Of a stretch of DNA of 32,518 bases, positions 26,095 to 32,518 are shown in pieces. The notes beneath the pieces were generated by a model, which was not told the origin of the DNA, did not search any database, and was given only the letters and a program-made list of their open reading frames with translations. The stretch lies in assembly GCA_947650875.1 (NCBI GenBank), contig CANSXE010000018.1, positions 1 to 32,518 of the forward strand, in the 5' to 3' direction. A program made the position numbers and the translations under genes. Each line of letters starts with the position of its first letter. Within the stretch, counting starts at the first letter, position 1. This DNA is from an uncultured Bacillota bacterium. GTDB lineage: Bacteria > Bacillota > Clostridia > Oscillospirales > Oscillospiraceae.

Positions 26095-28570
26095 TGGAGC
26101 CTCCTAATGTGATAACAGCATGATAGCCTCTGCCCCTGGTTTTATTATCTGTGAGATCCACAGTTCCCTGATAATCTCGAACGATCTGATCGACGATCCA
26201 CATCCCCATTCCAGTTCCATCTTCGTCCAGGCCACTGTCTGCAGCAACTTTATCGGTCTCAAACGCTTCCAATGTCCTCTCCGGATGCATTTTATATTTA
26301 TCGGAAAGCCCCCAGCCTGTATCCAGGTAATCGATTTGTAGGACATGGTTTACGGTTTCTGAAATATGGATCATGATCTTTTTTTCATCTAATGGAACCA
26401 GACTGTCACGCTCGAAAGAGCTGATACTGTTTGAAATCAAATTGCTGAAGATATTTTCCAGATCCATTGCAAAACAACGGATTTTCAGTTGAGGCTCACA
26501 GATAAACTCTAGTTCTGCGCTACATTTCCTTAATACAGCCTGCCACGAGTCCATAAAATCAGAAAGTGTTTCATAGATATTACAGTTTTTCCGGTGGCGC
26601 TTATCCCGACTTACTGCACCTATTGTGATATTAAACCAAGACGTAAAATGTTTCTTGTTGCCTACCGCCCGGCGGATTTGCTTCACCGCATATGCAGGAT
26701 CATTGTCGTAAACCAGTGCTTCATACGCAGAGTTAAGCTCAACACCTATATTATTCGTCAGGGTGCGAATTTCATGCATAAATTTGTTCGTAACAATCCC
26801 GGTTGTCGCCAGTGTCTGGAGCATTTTGACTTCATTCAACAATTCCTGAATTTCTTGGTTTTTTTCTTCCATGGCATCCTGAAAAAGTTGCTGAACCTGA
26901 ATCGGGTTTGCAACAGGAGCCGCTATGCTTGGATGAGCAGAATCTTCTGCTTTAGTCTCATGTGACTCACGTGCTTGTTCCTTCTCCCACCGCTTTCTTT
27001 GCTCTGCCAATCGTTCTAATTCTTCCAACTCAGCTTGTATTCGACTTTGTTCTTTATAGTACTGATCCAGCTTCCGGCCAACATATTGACGGTCCCGCTC
27101 AAATTCGTCAATAACAGCCAACAGGATTTCCTTCAACTGTACCAAGCCAGGTCCATCCTGTAATCCATTGCGGTTGGCATCATCTTCCAAATTTGAGTTG
27201 TATCTGGAAATGCTTACAACCCCCATAATTTGTTCCGAACCAACACGCCACCGTCCAGAACCGTGCGAGATAGCAGCTGGCTGCTTGTTCCTTCTGGAAG
27301 AAAGCTCCAGCCAATCAAAATCACTGCTTCCATATTCACCATAGGGTCTTACACGAAAATAATCACGATAGATTTTAATTCCGCCGAACTCTTTTGTGAA
27401 ATTTTTGCGTTCAGTAAAATCCTTATAATAGTATTTTTTTCGCTCTTTTTCCGGTGCTATAACTTTATTAAAGTATAGCGTCCCCTTAAAGCTGCCAATT
27501 AAGTTTTTTCCTTCAGGCTGCGAAACCAATTGCCTTAGCGGAAGGTTAATCTGAATTGCTTGACCTAAAAAATACATCTTATCTTTCTCAGAAAAACCTG
27601 CCGCTGTTAAATCCAATTTTCCGATCACATCAAATTCATTTCTGATCAGTTCAATTTTCACTTCACTTTTACTTTCACTATCACTATCACTTTCACTTTC
27701 ACTATCACTCTCACTATCACTCTCACTATCACTTTCACTTTCACTATCACTATCACTATCACTATCACTTTCACTATCACTATCACTATCACTATCATGA
27801 TACAGTGAACCATCTGTCACCTGGAAAATTATTTTATAGTCGAACTGTTCAATACTGCTACTGTGAATTTTTGCGGCTTCAGCAGAGGTTTTTTCATTAA
27901 AAAAGTAAATTTCAAAATTTTCTACTGCAGCAGGGGGGAGTAGATTCTCCAAATGCCGGCGCACTTTGTTCTGCATAGCTTCCGACCAATCATCGTGCAG
28001 ACCCGTCAGTTTGAATACAGTTCCTGTTCCCTGAAGCCTGACCTCCGGCTGTCTGAGCTGCTCTGCCACCTGAAGGTTGGTCCACTTGTCAATTTCGGCA
28101 AATGACAATAGAGTATCGTCTGTATCATATAAACGTGCCTTCACTTCCGTTATACTTTTACTGCCAGAAAAATCGTTCCAGCAAACATCCCACACTAGCG
28201 CTTTATCCTTTGTGGATGTCCACATTTCACAGTAGTCAGATATTCTGTCTAGTGCAAATCGGCCAATTCCCTTTGCCCCTGTCTTGACGCGACCGCTTGC
28301 GCTCACAAACGAATTCTTTTTGGAGGAACTTCCAACTCTCATCCAATGGTGGCAAATGATATCTTCCGTCATACCTTCCCCATTGTCTATAATTAAAAGG
28401 GAATGTGTCTGACTATCATAATAAAAACATACGATTGAGGCATCAGCGTCATAAGCATTCTTCGCAAGTTCAAGAATCGCTCCCTCGATTTTAGAAACAT
28501 TTTCACGGCCAATCAGTCGAGCCGTGTAGGCATCTACATCAAATCCAATTTCACGCTTATTATGCAGCAA
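26087..28570 (-). CDS. Dual GHKL ATPase: N-terminal MORC/Hsp90-like HATPase, Ser-Asp/Glu repeat insert, C-terminal histidine-kinase-like module
   Basis: N-terminal 'ILELAKNAYDADASIV', 'IIDNGEGMTEDI', 'RVGSSSKK', 'TGAKGIGRFALDRI'. C-terminal 'KFMHEIRTLTNNI' (H-box), 'NIFSNLISNSISSF' (N), 'YLDTGWGL' (G1), 'GTGMGMWIVDQIV' (G2). Track ORF starts at 28639, but a promoter overlaps that ATG; TTG at 28570 with GGAGG proposed. Confidence 0.85.
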   Translation of the reverse strand: MLHNKREIGFDVDAYTARLIGRENVSKIEGAILELAKNAYDADASIVCFYYDSQTHSLLIIDNGEGMTEDIICHHWMRVGSSSKKNSFVSASGRVKTGAKGIGRFALDRISDYCEMWTSTKDKALVWDVCWNDFSGSKSITEVKARLYDTDDTLLSFAEIDKWTNLQVAEQLRQPEVRLQGTGTVFKLTGLHDDWSEAMQNKVRRHLENLLPPAAVENFEIYFFNEKTSAEAAKIHSSSIEQFDYKIIFQVTDGSLYHDSDSDSDSESDSDSDSDSESESDSESDSESDSESESDSDSESKSEVKIELIRNEFDVIGKLDLTAAGFSEKDKMYFLGQAIQINLPLRQLVSQPEGKNLIGSFKGTLYFNKVIAPEKERKKYYYKDFTERKNFTKEFGGIKIYRDYFRVRPYGEYGSSDFDWLELSSRRNKQPAAISHGSGRWRVGSEQIMGVVSISRYNSNLEDDANRNGLQDGPGLVQLKEILLAVIDEFERDRQYVGRKLDQYYKEQSRIQAELEELERLAEQRKRWEKEQARESHETKAEDSAHPSIAAPVANPIQVQQLFQDAMEEKNQEIQELLNEVKMLQTLATTGIVTNKFMHEIRTLTNNIGVELNSAYEALVYDNDPAYAVKQIRRAVGNKKHFTSWFNITIGAVSRDKRHRKNCNIYETLSDFMDSWQAVLRKCSAELEFICEPQLKIRCFAMDLENIFSNLISNSISSFERDSLVPLDEKKIMIHISETVNHVLQIDYLDTGWGLSDKYKMHPERTLEAFETDKVAADSGLDEDGTGMGMWIVDQIVRDYQGTVDLTDNKTRGRGYHAVITLGGSND
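27660..27797 (-). repeat. Hexanucleotide tandem repeat (TCACTW on +) encoding Ser-Asp/Ser-Glu dipeptides
   Basis: Uninterrupted 'tcacta/tcactt/tcactc' units; reads DSDSDSDSESDSDSDSDSESESDSESDSESDSESESDSDSESKSE on the minus strand. Confidence 0.95.
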
Positions 28571-28610
28571 GATTACCTTCGCCTCCTTCTGTATTGTCAA
28601 ACTGCTTTTT

Positions 28611-28639
28611 ATTATATAGTAAAATTGGCCTTCATGCAA
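28611..28639 (-). promoter_or_regulatory. Promoter of the six-gene island operon
   Basis: Minus strand: TTGCAT (28634-28639), 17-nt spacer, perfect TATAAT (28611-28616). Confidence 0.6.
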
Positions 28640-28679
28640 TCATTAATCTTAAAGCTAATGTTCTGTTTCGATCCCAATT

Positions 28680-28708
28680 TCAACTGGTTGCAATTTGTCA
28701 CCAGTTGA
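28680..28708. promoter_or_regulatory. Perfect 9-bp inverted repeat upstream of the island promoter (possible operator)
   Basis: tcaactggt (28680-28688), 11-nt spacer, accagttga (28700-28708). Confidence 0.35.
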
Positions 28709-28847
28709 CTATATTTATTTTTGGATTTTGTCCCTATTATAACTCACTCATACAACTTGCCTTGCCCTAAACAATCCCCACAAAAAACCTGCCCACAAAC
28801 CGCAACCAACTGAAATGCACACTATTTTGTATATATTTTTCTGAAAA

Positions 28848-28882
28848 AGTGCGGATTCAGGTCAATTTCCTGAACCCGCACT
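28848..28882 (-). terminator. Intrinsic terminator of the intact spoIVB
   Basis: Minus strand: AGTGCGGGTTCAGG-aaattga-CCTGAATCCGCACTTTTT (one G-T pair), followed by a T tract. Confidence 0.75.
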
Positions 28883-28901
28883 CTGATTTTCAGTGTGTCA
28901 A

Positions 28902-30014
28902 CTAATTTTCACCCACCGCCTGCTTCAGCATGTTCTCCGCCAAAATGCCGTAACCTCTGGTGGGGTCGTTGACCAAAACGTGGGTCACAGCCCCCACCAG
29001 CCGCCCGTTCTGGAGGATGGGCGAGCCGCTCATCCCCTGCACGATGCCTCCGGTGGCAGCCAGAAGGTCAGGGTCTGTCACCTCCACCATCATGCTGCGG
29101 GTGCCGTCCCCCTCCGGGTACAGGTGGGTGATGCGGACGGCAAACTCCTCCACCTCATCCCCCCGGATGTTGGACAAAATTGTGGCCGGACCGGTCTCCA
29201 CCTGGCCCCGGGCGGCCACCTCCACCGGCTCCACCGCACCGCCCACCGTCTCTCTGGGCATCCGCCCGAAAATCCCCAGGTTGGTGTTGGCGTACAGGGT
29301 GCCCAGGTCCCGGGTCAGGTCAAACTGACCGTGGAGCTCGCCGGGCGCTCCGCTGGCCCCCTTCTTCACCTCCGACACACTGGCCGGCATAATGCTGCCC
29401 GACTCCAGGGGCATGAGCATGGCGGTGTCCACGTCGTTGATGCCATGCCCCAGCGCGCCAAAGATGCCGCTGGACGGGTCGTAAAAGGTCATGGTGCCGA
29501 TGCCGGCCATGGAGTCCCGGAGCCACACCCCCAGCTGGTAGACCCCCTGGCTGTTCTCCACCGCCGCCGCTGTCAGCTGGAGCTGCCGCTGGCCCCGGAC
29601 GGCCTGGATGGTGAGGGGCTCGTCCTCACACTCCTTCACCAGGGCCTGGACCTCCTCAATGGTGTCCACCTCGCCGCCGTTGATGTGGGTAATCACGTCG
29701 CCCGCCTTCAGGCCGCAGTCCCGGCCGGGATAGGACGCGCCCTCCCCCGTCTCCACCGGGGACAGGCCCACCACCAGAACGCCGTCGGAGAAGAGCTTGA
29801 TGCCCACCGCCTTGCCCAGCGGAATAACGGTACGGCCCACCACCGCCGGAGCGGTGGAGACCGTCTCCTGCCTGGGAGACGCCAGCACCGCCGGGGCCGC
29901 TGCCGCTGCCGCTGTCCGCCCTCTGTCCCCCGCCAGCGACAGAGACAGGCAGACCACCACGCCCAAGGCAATGAGCCCGAACACCCCCGGACCTTTTTTC
30001 TTGTCTTGTTCCAA
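28902..30014 (-). CDS. spoIVB: SpoIVB peptidase (sporulation signalling serine protease with PDZ domain)
   Basis: N-terminal TM; PDZ 'GLKAGDVITHINGGEVDTIEEVQ'; 'GIFGALGHGINDVDT'; catalytic '[31 protein letters not shown]'. Confidence 0.93.
   Translation of the reverse strand: MEQDKKKGPGVFGLIALGVVVCLSLSLAGDRGRTAAAAAAPAVLASPRQETVSTAPAVVGRTVIPLGKAVGIKLFSDGVLVVGLSPVETGEGASYPGRDCGLKAGDVITHINGGEVDTIEEVQALVKECEDEPLTIQAVRGQRQLQLTAAAVENSQGVYQLGVWLRDSMAGIGTMTFYDPSSGIFGALGHGINDVDTAMLMPLESGSIMPASVSEVKKGASGAPGELHGQFDLTRDLGTLYANTNLGIFGRMPRETVGGAVEPVEVAARGQVETGPATILSNIRGDEVEEFAVRITHLYPEGDGTRSMMVEVTDPDLLAATGGIVQGMSGSPILQNGRLVGAVTHVLVNDPTRGYGILAENMLKQAVGEN
28908..29032. repeat. Right copy of 125-bp direct repeat flanking the island (attR-like), forming the 3' end of intact spoIVB
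   Basis: Aligns to 19565..19689 with four mismatches and no gaps. Confidence 0.9.
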
Positions 30015-30046
30015 AATTCCACCCCCTTGCCATAAAAAAACAAAAA

Positions 30047-30070
30047 GCGGACGGACCGTGATCCGTCCGC
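30047..30070 (-). terminator. Intrinsic terminator downstream of the ArsC/Spx-like gene
   Basis: gcggacgga-ccgtga-tccgtccgc; minus-strand downstream flank is tttttgttttttt. Confidence 0.75.
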
Positions 30071-30116
30071 CCTCTCATTATGGCCGGAGTTTTTACAATT
30101 CAACCGTGGGGAGATA

Positions 30117-30464
30117 TTACAGCTTTTCCTCCCACTCCCCCTGACGAAAACCGGTGAGCACAAAGCCGTCCCCCACCAGAATGGGCCGCTTGACCAGCAT
30201 CCCGTCGGTGGCCAGCAGCGCCAGCTGCTCCTCGTCGCTCATCCCGGGCAGCCTGTCCTTCAGGCCCAGCTCCCGGTATTGCATGCCAGAGGTGTTAAAA
30301 AATTTTTTCAGCGGCATCCCGCTGGCCTGCCACCAGGTCCGCAGCTCGTCGGCGGTGGGATTTTCCTCCTTGATGTGCCGCTGGGCATAGTCCGCGCCGC
30401 GCTCATCCAGGAATTTTTTGGCCTTCTGGCAGGTGGTGCATTTGGGGTACCATAAAAACAGCAT
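30117..30464 (-). CDS. ArsC/Spx-family thioredoxin-like protein
   Basis: 'MLFLWYPKCTTCQKAKKFLDERGADYAQRHIKEENPTADEL...KDRLPGMSDEEQLALLATDGMLVKRPILV' (CTTC, 'KRPI'). Start at 30464 with GGAG; the ORF track extends to 30503. Confidence 0.87.
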   Translation of the reverse strand: MLFLWYPKCTTCQKAKKFLDERGADYAQRHIKEENPTADELRTWWQASGMPLKKFFNTSGMQYRELGLKDRLPGMSDEEQLALLATDGMLVKRPILVGDGFVLTGFRQGEWEEKL

Positions 30465-30521
30465 GGTTCCACACTCCTTTACGTTTTGCCTATCGTACCA
30501 CATTTTGGCAAAACACGCAAG

Positions 30522-30698
30522 CTATCCCCCAAACTCCTCCGCCAGCATCTTCAGCTCCCCCAGGGTGGACACGGTGATGGTGCTCTCCAGCAGCCGCAGC
30601 TGGGCCTTGGCGGGCATCTGGTCCCAGTAGGACAGCAGGGCGGCGTCGTGTCCTACCACGTCCTGGGGCAGGCGGTAATACTGTTCAAATTGTTCCAT
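30522..30698 (-). CDS. Small hypothetical protein
   Basis: 'MEQFEQYYRLPQDVVGHDAALLSYWDQMPAKAQLRLLESTITVSTLGELKMLAEEFGG', with a GGGAGG upstream. Confidence 0.6.
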   Translation of the reverse strand: MEQFEQYYRLPQDVVGHDAALLSYWDQMPAKAQLRLLESTITVSTLGELKMLAEEFGG

Positions 30699-30867
30699 CA
30701 GTGTCTCCCTCCCGGTCACAGTTTATCCGGGAGAGACAGGTTCCATGCACCCAACAAAGAAGGAGACCGCCGTGAAAGCGGTCTCCCCTCTGTCTGAAAT
30801 GCCAATCAGTCCTGTTTGTCTTTTCGCAGACCGCCCTCCGGCGGCCACGCCGGTCCTTTATCCCTCT

Positions 30868-31506
30868 TTACTGCCGCTCCATTTCCAGGGGGAACATATC
30901 AAAGCCTACGTCCATATCGCTGTCCAGGGTCATTTTGGAGTCCTTAATCTCAAAATCGAACTCTGTTTCACCGCCGTCTTCGTCCTCCAAAACCAGCTTG
31001 CCGTCCTTAGCTTCGTATGTGCCCTTCGTCTTCATATCCTCAAACTGGGACATGAGCGTATCCACATCCATCATGCTGTTCACATACTCATCATAGCTGG
31101 TACCAGCCAGCATCTGGAAATAGTCGTCCACAGACAAATCCATGCCCTGATCGGAAATCAGCTTTTCGATGTACTCCCGCATGCCGCTCTTCATGCTATC
31201 CACCACGTTGCCCATTGTGCTCTTGGCCTTCTCCTCATCAATGCTCATGGTGTACTTACCGTCTTTATCCAGGGAGAGATTGAGTATCAGGGTAACGTCG
31301 CTGATCTTGATGTATTCTGTGATGCTCTCGTCACCGACTGAGCTCTCCAGCATGGTGGTCATGGCGTCTGTAAGGTCCATCTCGCCCTTCCAGTCCCCAG
31401 CAATCTCATTCTTTGCGCCGCAGCCGGCAAAAGCCAGCAGCATGGCACATACCAGGCTCAGGCAAAGCAGGCCGGAAAGGCCTTTTTTCACATTATTACT
31501 TTTCAT
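30868..31506 (-). CDS. Putative lipoprotein
   Basis: Signal peptide and lipobox 'LLCLSLVCAMLLAFAGC'; start probably MKSNN at 31506 (track start 31515). Confidence 0.75.
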   Translation of the reverse strand: MKSNNVKKGLSGLLCLSLVCAMLLAFAGCGAKNEIAGDWKGEMDLTDAMTTMLESSVGDESITEYIKISDVTLILNLSLDKDGKYTMSIDEEKAKSTMGNVVDSMKSGMREYIEKLISDQGMDLSVDDYFQMLAGTSYDEYVNSMMDVDTLMSQFEDMKTKGTYEAKDGKLVLEDEDGGETEFDFEIKDSKMTLDSDMDVGFDMFPLEMERQ

Positions 31507-31673
31507 ACCTATCAAAACTCCTTTTTCGTTTCTTCAATCCATTTATGCGGGCCGGCTTATACAATGGACTGATTCCGATCATTATACCACAGGCGCCTTT
31601 TCCCTGTCAATAAACACCATGGGGAGACGCTTCTTACAAAGCTCTCCCCACAGGTTGTATTCACTTGATTGCT

Positions 31674-32075
31674 TTAGTCCTTGTTCTCTTCCTCAACAGT
31701 CTCCGCCGCGTCAGCCACGGTCTCAGCTGTCTCCTCCACCGTCTCGGCGACGGTCTCGATCACATCCTCCACCTCGGGCTCAGGGTCGCCGGGCTGCTTC
31801 AGCTCCGCGATGCGGTCGTTGTTGGACTCGATGGCCGCCTTAGAGGCGGTAATCTTCTCGCACGCAGCGGCGAAGGCCCCGTCGGGAGAAGCGCCCTGCT
31901 CGGCGTAGTAGAGCTTGCCAATTTCGATGTAGGCCTTCTTGATGGCGTCCTCCTCGGCCATATTGGACATCTTCAGCTTGGCAATCTCGGCCAGCCGCTT
32001 GGATTGAGCAACGCCGGCCTGGGCCAGATCAGTGGCTTTGTCCTTCAAAGTATCAAAAGTATCCTTAAAATCCAT
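31674..32075 (-). CDS. Hypothetical helical protein with acidic repetitive C-terminus
   Basis: 'MDFKDTFDTLKDKATDLAQAGVAQSKRLAEIAKLK...' ending 'VEDVIETVAETVEETAETVADAAETVEEENKD'; 'aaggaggcagt' RBS. Confidence 0.7.
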   Translation of the reverse strand: MDFKDTFDTLKDKATDLAQAGVAQSKRLAEIAKLKMSNMAEEDAIKKAYIEIGKLYYAEQGASPDGAFAAACEKITASKAAIESNNDRIAELKQPGDPEPEVEDVIETVAETVEETAETVADAAETVEEENKD

Positions 32076-32216
32076 TACACTGCCTCCTTACAAATTACGG
32101 TTTCCCGCTTGATGTCTCTATTCTATCCGATTTCACCCCGGGACGCAAGAGCCTTTATCATTATTTAATGATTTTTTCATCCGGTATATAGAGGGCTTTC
32201 ATCGTTCTGACAGAAA

Positions 32217-32518
32217 TCAATACCGTCCAAAGTCACCGGACCGGCCCTGGGTCACATCGGAACCAAACTGGTAGTCCTTGCCGGGGAGGATGGCGTTCAG
32301 GGCGATGCCGGCGATGGCAGCAATGGCCAGGGAGGTGAGGGTGATGTCGGTGCCCCCCACATGGAAGGTAAGACCGGAAAACTCGTTGTTAAAGCCCCAG
32401 ATTTTAAAGCCCAGGCCGCACACCATGATAACGGCGGCAATAATCAGGTTCCGGGAGTTGGTAAAGTCCACCCGGTTCTCCACCACGTTGCGCACGCCGA
32501 TGGCGGAGATCATGCCGT
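32217..32518 (-). CDS. uraA: Uracil permease (NCS2 family), C-terminal part; 5' end outside window
   Basis: 'MISAIGVRNVVENRVDFTNSRNLIIAAVIMVCGLGFK...LTSLAIAAIAGIALNAILP'; frame open to the window edge. Confidence 0.8.
   Translation of the reverse strand, partial: GMISAIGVRNVVENRVDFTNSRNLIIAAVIMVCGLGFKIWGFNNEFSGLTFHVGGTDITLTSLAIAAIAGIALNAILPGKDYQFGSDVTQGRSGDFGRY

Larger units (their letters stand above)
19690..29032. mobile_element. AT-rich genomic island of about 9.3 kb inserted at the 3' end of spoIVB, carrying a six-gene defence-like operon
   Basis: Flanked by direct repeats of the spoIVB 3' end; composition shifts visibly from GC-rich to AT-rich at both edges; cargo consists of MTase, HNH, AIPR, FRG, GHKL ATPase and receiver genes. 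No recombinase seen. Confidence 0.7.

Noticed and set aside
27660-27797. Repeat array as a possible CRISPR
   Set aside because: Contiguous hexamers with no spacers, fully inside an open reading frame.
19697-28902. Shared heptamer tgtcaac at 19697-19703 and 28896-28902 as an att core
   Set aside because: Seven bases is too short to separate from chance, and the 125-bp spoIVB repeat is a better candidate.
19690-28907. Insertion-sequence or transposon interpretation of the island
   Set aside because: No transposase, no terminal inverted repeats and no short target-site duplication seen; the flanking repeat is a gene-end duplication.
19500-32518. tRNA gene as the island attachment site
   Set aside because: No tRNA-like cloverleaf or CCA-ended sequence was recognised at either island boundary; the flanks are spoIVB coding sequence.

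Overview
The window reads as a high-GC Firmicutes/Clostridia chromosome; the spore-forming, Oscillospiraceae-like assignment is inferred from spoIVB, prp and the trimeric [FeFe]-hydrogenase. Most of it is housekeeping: the pheT C-terminus, a threonine-aldolase-family enzyme, a DUF4397-like repeat protein, thiN, ogt, a VOC protein, a HydC/HydB/HydA-type hydrogenase operon, a GGDEF protein, murC, rsmI, a tRNA1(Val)-type methyltransferase, obgE, YciI-like proteins, a flavodoxin, rpmA-prp-rplU, spoIVB, an ArsC/Spx-like protein and a uraA fragment. The notable segment is an AT-rich island of about 9.3 kb (about 19,690-29,032). It lies between two roughly 125-bp direct copies of the 3' end of spoIVB. 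The island carries one compact minus-strand operon of six genes. In transcription order these are: a protein with two GHKL ATPase modules (MORC/Hsp90-like N-terminus, histidine-kinase-like C-terminus, with an internal Ser-Asp/Glu repeat tract), a receiver-only response regulator, an HNH endonuclease, an N6-adenine DNA methyltransferase, an FRG-domain protein and an AIPR-family protein. I propose it as a candidate two-component-regulated restriction/anti-phage system on a non-disruptive element targeting spoIVB. All family calls come from reading motifs in the translations; no database search was run.
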